Below are positions 19,929 to 27,858 of a stretch of DNA of 33,834 nt, in pieces. The DNA comes from Gemmatimonadaceae bacterium (GTDB lineage Bacteria > Gemmatimonadota > Gemmatimonadetes > Gemmatimonadales > Gemmatimonadaceae). The stretch covers positions 1 through 33,834 of the forward strand of contig JACVCT010000012.1 in the NCBI GenBank assembly GCA_016741895.1, in the 5' to 3' direction. A program made the translations under genes and the position numbers. The notes below the pieces were generated by a model. That model was given only the letters and a program-made list of their open reading frames with translations. It was not told the DNA's origin and did no database searches. Position 1 is the stretch's first letter. Every line of letters begins with the position of its first letter.

Positions 19929-19972
19929 GTTACCCATGTTCCCGGTTTACTCTGTTACCCATCTCCCCGGTT
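19929..19972 (+). repeat. Two imperfect 25-bp-spaced terminal repeats of the IS481-like element
   Basis: GTTACCCATGTTCCCGGTT at 19929-19947 and GTTACCCATCTCCCCGGTT at 19954-19972, just 3' of the transposase stop. Confidence 0.6.
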
Positions 19973-20027
19973 GCTCACCGGCACAATTGTGGGCGGAGCC
20001 ACGCCCCTCTGCACCCAGAGATCGACA

Positions 20028-21056
20028 TCAAGCGAGATCGATTGTAACTGAGTACTTTCGTTCGAGGTGTGCGATAAACTCTCTCATGCTGGCGTGTACC
20101 GCGTCCAAGATCGCAATGTAGCCTTCACGCGTTAGCGAGCGATCGAGTTCGAAGTGGTGCACAACACCATGCCTGTACTTGATCGCTTCGGATATCCTTG
20201 TTTCAAGAAACGCTACGCTTCGCCCGATGCGCTTCCGCCGGAACAGAATCTTCCGAACGTCAATCTCGAGCCACTCCTTGTAGGCTTTGTTTAGTTGATC
20301 GAGATTCTGAAATGAGTAGCCTTGTGCGATGACGTCCTCGACCGTACGTGCGCGGGCATCAATCTGCAGTAATGTTGTGAAATCGACTCGAAGGTTGTGC
20401 GAAGATCGTTTGGCAAGCGCAAAGGAGTCATAGGCCAACAGCACGCGAAAGGCTCGGGAAAAGAAGAACTCGAACATTGCAATCGCGAACGGCACCAAGC
20501 CGTTGTACAGAACGCGGGACGGATCGAGGCTTCGCTCAAACTCTCTGAACGCGCGCATCTTCTTGTTTGTCGGTTCCTGTGACGGCAACGTGATCAAGGA
20601 CTCCGGCAAAGCAGACTTTACTGATCGAAGTTCCTGGTCAACTCGCTGGTAGATTGCGGATATGCCGCGGCTTATCGGTGTACTCGTGTCGACCCATAGT
20701 GGAGCATACCGGTTTCGGCCATAGTCGCCCTCAATTGTCCCACCAAACAGCCTCCTAGCACCTCGAAGGACGTCGTTCAACATCTTTACGTCGTGCCAGC
20801 TTGCACCATAGGTATTTCGCACGTGCAAAGCCCACGCGTTGCCCGTGACCTTCGCTTCATCGCCGGTAACCGGATAGACATCCGCTGACACTCCGTCGAT
20901 TGACCTAAAGTCTTTCTCGTCAAACCAGGAGAAGTTGAGCGTCCCAGCCGGCCAATCCCAGAAGTGCTTGCATCTTGTAAAACCCAGACCCTCTAGGTAG
21001 GTCCTGAGCTCGTCCTTTGAGGCGCTGCGCGGGTAGAGAGTGAGGTCGCGTCCCAT
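20028..21056 (-). CDS. Gene-cassette hypothetical protein with HEPN-like C-terminal region (YRHGVVHH)
   Basis: Start MGRDLTLYPRSASKDELRTYLEGLGF at 21056; Rx4H motif at 20154-20174; attC-like site immediately upstream. Confidence 0.7.
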   Translation of the reverse strand: MGRDLTLYPRSASKDELRTYLEGLGFTRCKHFWDWPAGTLNFSWFDEKDFRSIDGVSADVYPVTGDEAKVTGNAWALHVRNTYGASWHDVKMLNDVLRGARRLFGGTIEGDYGRNRYAPLWVDTSTPISRGISAIYQRVDQELRSVKSALPESLITLPSQEPTNKKMRAFREFERSLDPSRVLYNGLVPFAIAMFEFFFSRAFRVLLAYDSFALAKRSSHNLRVDFTTLLQIDARARTVEDVIAQGYSFQNLDQLNKAYKEWLEIDVRKILFRRKRIGRSVAFLETRISEAIKYRHGVVHHFELDRSLTREGYIAILDAVHASMREFIAHLERKYSVTIDLA

Positions 21057-21099
21057 TCTGTCTCGTTCTGATGTCACCTGCTGATCGATCACGAGCGCC

Positions 21100-21210
21100 G
21101 TCTAACGCCCAGCGCTCTACTTTGGGGCAAGTACCATATGATGCGGCGAGCGACTACAAGGCGCACGCCGCCTACCGAATTTCCCTGTCGGCAGCAGCAA
21201 TCCGCTAGGC
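21100..21210 (-). repeat. attC-like integron recombination site
   Basis: Minus: GCCTAGC (R'', contains the TAG stop of 21205 ORF) ... GGGCGTTAGAC (R'); central GCGGCG/CGCCGC arms; outer stem weak. Confidence 0.55.
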
Positions 21211-22635
21211 GCCACCTTGCGTCGGCGTCTTCCTTCGTCGAGATCGCTTCTCTTTCTTTTCTTTGCCTGCGTATTCGGCATAGCGGGCGTCAGCACGCAT
21301 AGGAGCGAACACTGGAAACTCAGATAGTTCCTCTCTCGTCAGTTGATCGCTAGCGAGGGCCACCGGTAACAACTCGTAGAACTTCTCTGTTTCGTCAAGG
21401 AGAGCCAGACGGGCGAGCTGAAACCGGTGCCCCTTCGCGGAAAAATCTGAACTGGAGACGGCTGGTCTCTCGCACTCCCAATCGCCGCTCTCCTTCTTGC
21501 AGAGCCATACGTTGACCTGCGCCGATAGCCGAGCGTCCTCAGGCTGCTGCTTATCTCCTACTAAGAAGGTGCAAAGAGATTCTGCCACGGACCATCGCTT
21601 CGCCGTCAGATGTCGATATCCAATCTCAAGCAGCGAGCGGCCGCGCTGATCATCAGAAGCATCAAGTTTCTTCCAGAGTTCAGAAGCAATCAGTATGCAA
21701 GCTCGCTCCCAAAGATCGATCCGATGGTTGAGGTAGTGTCGATCGGGAGTCAGATCGTCGTTCAGCGAAATTCCGCTGCGCGCTCGCGATCTCACTTTTG
21801 ATATGTAGATCGAGTTTGCCAACCCGCCGTTATGGACAATTACGTTGCGCCGCTGGAAAGACTCCTCTAGAAGTGCTGTATCTTCCTCAAGGTAACCCAT
21901 CGATATCTTGAGGGTGTTCTTTGCGAATGCGAGCCAATCGGCGAGAGAGCCCCGAAGAAGCTCCTCGATTCGCGCAAGAACGTAATGCGCCCGCGCTTCT
22001 TCAATTGAGCTGAAATCACTGAGGTCATCGAAGCTAAAGATCTTCTCCTTGGTGCCGATCGCCTCGGGATGCAGCGTGAAATACGCGTGCAGAAGCTGCG
22101 AGAAGAAGAGCTCCACACAACTGGTGAGGTTTAGGAGCGCACTACTATATAGCATTCGCGTTCTCAAGCGACCTTTGCCAATCTGCTTGAGTACCTCACC
22201 AATTGTTTCTGCATCCCTTATGCCAAGCTTAATGCTCACTTTCTTGGTATCCGAATCGACTACCACGTGAGGTGCCTTAGACTCGGGATACCTGCTTGCG
22301 AGTCTCGCCAGTTCGTTGTTTGGAACTGGAGATTCACCGATCTCTGAGTCGAGTTCTCTCGCCCTCTCCAGTCCTAAGAGCAGGGCAGCAAGGGCGGGTT
22401 CGCCCTTTTCTGCGTGCTTCCTCACTTCGGACTTCAGGTGCGACTCAAACACGTCAACGAAGTCTCGAAGCGACTCTAGTGATGACGTGATCTCTTGGAG
22501 CGGTCGAAGTATCGCGCGCGAACGTGGTGCAACACTATCACTTTCCAGAGGCATAAAGAGAGTGCCTAATGGCGAGTTGTGAGATGTCCGGCCGATGGAG
22601 GGAGCCGCTCGAGAATCTGCGCCTGTATTTATCAC
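21205..22635 (-). CDS. Gene-cassette hypothetical protein, HEPN-like (QRRNVIVHN)
   Basis: ORF bounded on both sides by attC-like sites; Rx4H motif at about 21829-21852. Start is GTG at 22635 or ATG at 22554. Confidence 0.72.
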   Translation of the reverse strand: MINTGADSRAAPSIGRTSHNSPLGTLFMPLESDSVAPRSRAILRPLQEITSSLESLRDFVDVFESHLKSEVRKHAEKGEPALAALLLGLERARELDSEIGESPVPNNELARLASRYPESKAPHVVVDSDTKKVSIKLGIRDAETIGEVLKQIGKGRLRTRMLYSSALLNLTSCVELFFSQLLHAYFTLHPEAIGTKEKIFSFDDLSDFSSIEEARAHYVLARIEELLRGSLADWLAFAKNTLKISMGYLEEDTALLEESFQRRNVIVHNGGLANSIYISKVRSRARSGISLNDDLTPDRHYLNHRIDLWERACILIASELWKKLDASDDQRGRSLLEIGYRHLTAKRWSVAESLCTFLVGDKQQPEDARLSAQVNVWLCKKESGDWECERPAVSSSDFSAKGHRFQLARLALLDETEKFYELLPVALASDQLTREELSEFPVFAPMRADARYAEYAGKEKKEKRSRRRKTPTQGGA

Positions 22636-22729
22636 CTAACGCCAGAGTTTACCTGCAAAGCGGCCTACATAGAATCGTACCCAACGACGATGCCTGGGCC
22701 GCTTTGTCAGGTTCAACGCCTCGTTAGCC
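22634..22729 (-). repeat. attC integron recombination site
   Basis: Plus ACCTAAC...GTTAGCC boxes; near-perfect stem ACCTGCAAAGCGGCC (22651-22665) / GGCCGCTTTGTCAGGT (22697-22712) with a single unpaired T; stop codon of 22724 ORF inside the box. Confidence 0.88.
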
Positions 22730-23353
22730 AGACTCGCTCGGCGCAATGAGTCCTTCAGGAGGTGCGTCGTGGTATCGGACACCCAGAACCGCCTTCGTGC
22801 CAGGCCGTGCGAATGAAATGTCGGGCGCGCCGTCGGACCCAGGCACCTCGATGGTCATCTTTAGCTGGCGGCGTTCATCGAGCATCGGTGGGCCCATGAG
22901 CGTTCCACGCGTAGCAACCGACAGATCATCCGCTACCTGGACCAGGAAGGTTTGCATCTCAGCCCAGTATGGATCGGCGTCGAGGCGATACCGCTTCATT
23001 GCGTGAAGATAATCGCCCAGTCGCTCCGCAGCTTGTCGCAGCGCACCGGTTACGGGCGTGTAATAAAAGGCACGAAGAAGCCGTCCCGTATCCGGGTCGA
23101 GCACACCTATCTCGACATAGCGATCACCCATGCCAAAGACAGCCTCCAGATCGCTAGCGAGCTGGGCGACTTTCCAGCCGTTCCTCTTCTTTTCGGAAAC
23201 ATTATCTAGGGCACGTAGATACTCGCGGAGTCTGCTCTCGATGCCGCAGCGGAGTTCGAAGGCCGCGTAGAAGAGACCTTCGTGCGTTCCCTCAGCCAGC
23301 CGCAATCGGGCTCGCGCGAGATAGTGACCTGCGGTCATTCCGTAGCTGACCAT
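22724..23353 (-). CDS. Gene-cassette hypothetical protein
   Basis: 209-aa ORF; TAA stop embedded in the attC site; helical N-terminus LFYAAFELRCGIESRLREYL. Confidence 0.65.
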   Translation of the reverse strand: MVSYGMTAGHYLARARLRLAEGTHEGLFYAAFELRCGIESRLREYLRALDNVSEKKRNGWKVAQLASDLEAVFGMGDRYVEIGVLDPDTGRLLRAFYYTPVTGALRQAAERLGDYLHAMKRYRLDADPYWAEMQTFLVQVADDLSVATRGTLMGPPMLDERRQLKMTIEVPGSDGAPDISFARPGTKAVLGVRYHDAPPEGLIAPSESG

Positions 23354-23456
23354 CTGGTTCGTTCCGCTGTCGTCGAAGATAAGGGAACACTGGCTAGAGC
23401 CTATTGGACTGCGCCAAACTGCTGCGCCACGGCGCTTATACCGCTCGATTTTGCAG

Positions 23457-23554
23457 CATAACGTCCCTCACTTCTTCGAGCGAACTTGGCGCAATCCTGT
23501 TGACTACCGCCAACTTACGCCTCGGCTCGCCAGGTACGCCAGCCCGCGTTATGC
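23457..23554. repeat. attC-like element at the array boundary
   Basis: Perfect 7-nt boxes GCATAAC/GTTATGC 98 bp end to end; inner imperfect stem GCGAACTTGGCG / CGCCAACTTACGC. Confidence 0.4.
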
Positions 23555-23647
23555 GGCGGTTATCGCGGTATAACGGGGGCGACGAGAGAGAGACGGCACG
23601 GCATACATGTACATGGCGGACGCCGCATCCCATCCCACGCTCCAACC

Positions 23648-25039
23648 CTATAGCTGCCCCGTCTCCCCCCAGCTCTCAAGTCTGGCTAGGTACCCCGGAT
23701 CCTCGTATCGCCGCACATCAAACGCCCCCGCATACTCCGGCCCTTCCGAGCCCACGAGCCGAGCCCCCACCAACTCCGCCGCCGCCGGCGCGGCCATAAG
23801 CCCGAACCCGCTGAACCCCGCGCACACATACGCGCCCTCCGCACCCGCCGGCCCAATCAGCGGCCTGTTCTCCCGCGTCTTGGTGTAGTAGCCGCCGTCC
23901 ACCCAGCAGCGCGGCAGGCGCTCCAGATATGCACGCAACCCCGGCGCCATCGCGCACATACCACGCAGCACCACCTCGGGGTAGTACGGGTCCTCCGGCA
24001 ATGGATACATCGGCGCGTCGTAGCGCTGCGCGCCGTGATAATCCCACAGCATCAACACCGTGCGGCTCGCGCCATAGCCCTCGGGCCGCAAATGAATGCC
24101 CGCCGGCAATTCATGGGTCATCCACGCCAGCTCGGGGTCGGCCGCCAGCTCGGCGCGCTCCTCACTGCTCCACGGCAGGGTTACAGGGTCATCGAGAATC
24201 ACCAGCCCCGTGCCACGGTCCACCACGCCATGCTCGTCTTCCATGGACAGCTTGTAGTGGGCCTCGCTGAACAGCGGCAGGTCCTGGCCGCATAGCGCGC
24301 CCACTGCACGCGCATTGGGGCCCGCGGCATTCACAAAGGCGCCGCAGCTCACCTGTCGCGACTCGCCGGCAAGCGCCAGGTCCACGCCAACCACCCGGCC
24401 GCCTTCTACCCGCACGCGCTCCACGCGCCCCTCCACCAGCACACCACCCGCCGCACGCAGTTCTTCCAGCAGCATCATGCCCAACTGCTGCCCACTGAAC
24501 CATCCGCAACGCCGCGCATGCAACACGGCACACACATCGGGCGACAGCCAGGGGAAGTGCGCACGAATGGACTCGGCGTCCAGAAACAGGTCCGCACCCG
24601 TGGGATGATTGGCCCAGCCCTGCAAGGCCGAGGGCCGGTACTGCGCCGCCTCGGCCGGTGAGCGATACACACGCAGCGGCCCCGCCCCCTGCGCGCTGGC
24701 CAACGCGGCGCTGCGTTCAAACTCGGCGGCCCGCGACGCACGCGTGGTGGCATACACATACCCACGCCGGTTGAGCAGGAACCGATTGCCCGTGCGCTCG
24801 GCCCAGTGCTCCAGCCGGTCAATGCTGCGATTCATGAAGCGCACCATGGCGTCGTCAGGCCCCGGCCACCAGTTGCGATAGGCCTCGGTGCTCTTGTCGC
24901 TGGTGAGACTCATGGGCGCATGCTCGCTCACCATCAGCACGCGCAGGCCATGGGTCACCGCCAACTCACGCGCCACCGCAAGACCCGCAATGCCCGCACC
25001 ACACACCACCACGTCGGACACCGGTGGCACAGCACTCAC
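23648..25039 (-). CDS. FAD-dependent oxidoreductase (DAO-like)
   Basis: SDVVVCGAGIAGLAVARELAV Rossmann dinucleotide motif; C-terminal TRENRPLIGPAGAEGAYVCAGFSGFGLM; GTG start overlapping the upstream gene's stop. Confidence 0.85.
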   Translation of the reverse strand: MSAVPPVSDVVVCGAGIAGLAVARELAVTHGLRVLMVSEHAPMSLTSDKSTEAYRNWWPGPDDAMVRFMNRSIDRLEHWAERTGNRFLLNRRGYVYATTRASRAAEFERSAALASAQGAGPLRVYRSPAEAAQYRPSALQGWANHPTGADLFLDAESIRAHFPWLSPDVCAVLHARRCGWFSGQQLGMMLLEELRAAGGVLVEGRVERVRVEGGRVVGVDLALAGESRQVSCGAFVNAAGPNARAVGALCGQDLPLFSEAHYKLSMEDEHGVVDRGTGLVILDDPVTLPWSSEERAELAADPELAWMTHELPAGIHLRPEGYGASRTVLMLWDYHGAQRYDAPMYPLPEDPYYPEVVLRGMCAMAPGLRAYLERLPRCWVDGGYYTKTRENRPLIGPAGAEGAYVCAGFSGFGLMAAPAAAELVGARLVGSEGPEYAGAFDVRRYEDPGYLARLESWGETGQL

Positions 25040-25641
25040 GCGCGCTGCCCCGCATGAATGGCCGCCGCCCAGCAGGCACGCTCCACCTGCGTGGACGTCC
25101 ACGTGTCACCCAGCACCGCACGCAACTGCTCGGCGCGCGCACTCAGCGCCGCGGCATACTTGCGGTAGTAACCCGCCGTCCACGCCACCGGCCCCAGGCC
25201 CTCCACCTGACGCGCCACCAGCTCGTCAAAGAAGGGGAAGGCCTGCGGGTCCATGAGCGCCAGCACCGCCGAGGCCGTGGCCGGGCCCACACCACCCAGT
25301 GAAGTCACCGCGCTGAGCGCCTTGCCCGGCTGCTGCAGCAGGCCCGCCGCGCGCATCGTGGCGTCTTCCACCACACCAGGGGCGTTGTTCTTGACCAGCA
25401 CCAGATTGGGCGCGCGCCACACGCCACGCGCCATCTTCCACTCGGTAATGCGCACCATCTCGTCGTGCGTGACATGCATGGGCGCGCGCGACGTGACCAG
25501 TGCCGGCAGTTCGTGGCGGTACCACAAGTCATGCGCAGCCAGCCGCTCGCTGGGCAGCGCGACAATGGCGGCGTCGTACGACGAGAGCGCGTCGCGCCAG
25601 GCTTCGGCGCTGCTGGCGGACCACAGGGTGGGTTGGGTCAT
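25036..25641 (-). CDS. Conserved hypothetical protein with helix-hairpin-helix-like segment
   Basis: ORF from MTQPTLWSASSAEAW; ALSAVTSLGGVGPATASAVLALMDP resembles HhH. Confidence 0.65.
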   Translation of the reverse strand: MTQPTLWSASSAEAWRDALSSYDAAIVALPSERLAAHDLWYRHELPALVTSRAPMHVTHDEMVRITEWKMARGVWRAPNLVLVKNNAPGVVEDATMRAAGLLQQPGKALSAVTSLGGVGPATASAVLALMDPQAFPFFDELVARQVEGLGPVAWTAGYYRKYAAALSARAEQLRAVLGDTWTSTQVERACWAAAIHAGQRA

Positions 25642-25695
25642 GCCGCAATTTCGTGCGCGGGCAAGCAAGCCGCGAGACTTTCCGGCGGTTTCTAG

Positions 25696-25705
25696 TGTAA
25701 TTACA
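25696..25705. promoter_or_regulatory. Palindrome upstream of mazE-like gene, candidate autoregulatory operator
   Basis: TGTAATTACA, 25 bp upstream of the ATG at 25731. Confidence 0.4.
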
Positions 25706-25730
25706 TTGTAGATCCGGCGTTGGAGGATAC

Positions 25731-25970
25731 ATGAAGACTCGACTGGTACAGATCGGCAACTCACGTGGCGTCAGGCTGGCCAAGCCGATCATCGAACAGG
25801 CCGGCCTCACCGAAGAGGTGGAGGTCCGCGTGGAGGGAGGGGCGGTGATCATCACCTCCTCAGCAACACCAAGAGCCGGGTGGGCTGAGGCAGTGTCCGC
25901 CAATCCACCATCCGGATTGATTGATCCGCCATCGAACACGCAGTTCGATGAAACGGAGTGGACGTGGTAG
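25731..25970 (+). CDS. mazE: MazE/AbrB-type antitoxin
   Basis: MKTRLVQIGNSRGVRLAKPIIEQAGLTEEVEVRVEGGAVIIT; GGAGG Shine-Dalgarno; overlaps toxin gene. Confidence 0.85.
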   Translation: MKTRLVQIGNSRGVRLAKPIIEQAGLTEEVEVRVEGGAVIITSSATPRAGWAEAVSANPPSGLIDPPSNTQFDETEWTW

Positions 25971-26299
25971 CCGCAGGGATGGTGCGCCGAGGGGAGGTCT
26001 ATCTGGTGGCGCTGAATCCGACGCGCGGTCGCGAGATTCGCAAGACGCGGCCGTGTGTCGTGGTATCACCCGACGAGCTCAACACACGCATGGGGACGTA
26101 TATCGTGGCCCCGCTGACAACCGGCGCTCACGCATATCCGTTCCGTGTGGCCTGCCGTTTTTCCGGAAAGGACGGCCATGTTGTGCTGGACCAACTGCGG
26201 ACCGTGGACCATGAGCGTCTCGAGAAGCGCCTCGGTGTACTGACGGGCGCGACACAGGCCAAGATCTTGAGCGTGCTTCAGGAAATGTTCGCGCCCTGA
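25958..26299 (+). CDS. mazF: MazF/PemK-family mRNA interferase toxin
   Basis: VRRGEVYLVALNPTRGREIRKTRPCVVVSPDELN...VLDQLRTVDHERL. Confidence 0.9.
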   Translation: MDVVAAGMVRRGEVYLVALNPTRGREIRKTRPCVVVSPDELNTRMGTYIVAPLTTGAHAYPFRVACRFSGKDGHVVLDQLRTVDHERLEKRLGVLTGATQAKILSVLQEMFAP

Positions 26300-26312
26300 C
26301 TGCGCGTCTCCT

Positions 26313-26768
26313 TCACGCGTCCTTGCGTCGCGCTCTGCGTGGACGCGAGTTCTTCGCGGCCGGCGCCTCGGTCACCGCATGCGCCAATTGCGAGACTCGC
26401 CATACGGCACCCAGCGCCTCCTCGGCACTCTGCGGCACATGCACCGGCGAATCGTCGTCGTGCATCAGCACGTGCCGACCCGTCCATGTGGCACGCCTGC
26501 GCGCGGCGCGCGCGGCGAACGAGGGGTCATCCAGGTAAGAAGTACCTGGCTGCTGCACCGATGCATCGCGCAGTTGCACGGAAACACCCATGCCCACCAG
26601 ATCGAACAAACGCAGCGCCGTGTCCAGACTGACATTGGGACGCTGACCGCGCTCAAACTCGGCAACCAATCGCACGCTCACACCCGCCTCGGCTGACAGC
26701 GCCTGCCGAGTCTTGCCGGTCCGCTTCCGTGCCTGCTTCAGCAGGGCGCCCAATGCGCTGGCCTGCAT
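26313..26768 (-). CDS. XRE/HipB-like helix-turn-helix regulator
   Basis: ALLKQARKRTGKTRQALSAEAGVSVRLVAEFERGQRPNVSLDTALRLFDLVG; start at 26768 preceded by AGGAGG. Confidence 0.8.
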   Translation of the reverse strand: MQASALGALLKQARKRTGKTRQALSAEAGVSVRLVAEFERGQRPNVSLDTALRLFDLVGMGVSVQLRDASVQQPGTSYLDDPSFAARAARRRATWTGRHVLMHDDDSPVHVPQSAEEALGAVWRVSQLAHAVTEAPAAKNSRPRRARRKDA

Positions 26769-26848
26769 CACCGCCTCCTGAAGGAATGGGCCAATGCTTG
26801 AAAACTTCGGCAAGGGACCCTCCAAAACAACCCCTTTATGTGCCACCT

Positions 26849-27784
26849 TCAGGCGGTTTTGATCAGCCCCCGCACCACATACGTCGGCACCTGCCCGCCG
26901 TCCCCGCGCGTCACGGCGGCGTCCACATGCGCCTGGGTGGTCACACCCGTCAGCAACAACGCCGAGGCTATGCCCACTCCCGCGGCACCGGCAATGTCGG
27001 TGTGCAGGGTGTCACCCAGCATCACCGCGTCGCGTGTGCCCACACGACGGAGCGCCGTATCAAAGTGCAGCGCCGCCGGCTTGCCCAGCACCGTGAATCG
27101 CGGCGCGCTGTCGCCCAGCAACAAGTGCAACGCGCGCTCCAGCATGTGCGCCAGTGAACCGGCCGTGAAGCCAAAGCGCCCCGCAGACGCGGGATACACG
27201 AGATCGGGGTTGGCCAGCAGCAAGTGCGGCGGCCGTCCTGCTTCACAGGCCGCGAGAATCATGCTCAGCAACTCGTCCATGCTGTCCAGTCCATCAAAGC
27301 CGCCTTCATCGGCAATGACCACCGCGCGCGCGGGTGTCTGCACGCTGGGCGCCACCACCACCGCACCCATGTCGCGCGCGTACTGCGCCGAGTCACCCGT
27401 GCCCAGCACCACCACGCTTTCACCGGCCATGCCAAGCGCAGACAGCGCGGGCCCAATGAGCATGCCCGAGCTCATCACATGCTCGGGCGACACGGGAATA
27501 CCAAGCCGCATGAGCCGCGCCGACGCCCGCGCCGGTGAGCGCGAAGCATCGTTGGTGACCACGAGAAACGGCCGGTCCCTGTCGAGCAGGTACTGCACGG
27601 CCTCCGCCGCGCCAGGCAGCGCGCCCGAGGCGTCCACCAGCACGCCATAGGCGTCGAACAGCACGGCCTCGTGTCGCTCGGCCACGTCTTCAAATGGCAA
27701 GTGTAGCGGGCGGCGCACAGCCTCGGCGGCAGCGCCGGATGCGGAACCTGACAGGGGCAGCGATGTGGGTAGCAATTCGGACAT
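26849..27784 (-). CDS. HAD-IIA family (NagD-like) hydrolase
   Basis: LFDAYGVLVDASGALPGAAEAVQYL, FLVVTNDASRSP, LGKPAALHFDTALRR, MLGDTLHTDIAGAAGVGIASALLLTGVT. Confidence 0.88.
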   Translation of the reverse strand: MSELLPTSLPLSGSASGAAAEAVRRPLHLPFEDVAERHEAVLFDAYGVLVDASGALPGAAEAVQYLLDRDRPFLVVTNDASRSPARASARLMRLGIPVSPEHVMSSGMLIGPALSALGMAGESVVVLGTGDSAQYARDMGAVVVAPSVQTPARAVVIADEGGFDGLDSMDELLSMILAACEAGRPPHLLLANPDLVYPASAGRFGFTAGSLAHMLERALHLLLGDSAPRFTVLGKPAALHFDTALRRVGTRDAVMLGDTLHTDIAGAAGVGIASALLLTGVTTQAHVDAAVTRGDGGQVPTYVVRGLIKTA

Positions 27785-27858
27785 GGTGCAGAACTAGACG
27801 GACGGCCCGGCACACACAAGCTTTGCAGGGTTGGCCCTGCCCCTCCTGCCCAGCCGCC

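Noticed and set aside
26838-27650. 270-aa plus-strand ORF
   Set aside because: Antisense to the HAD hydrolase; S/A/P-rich shadow frame
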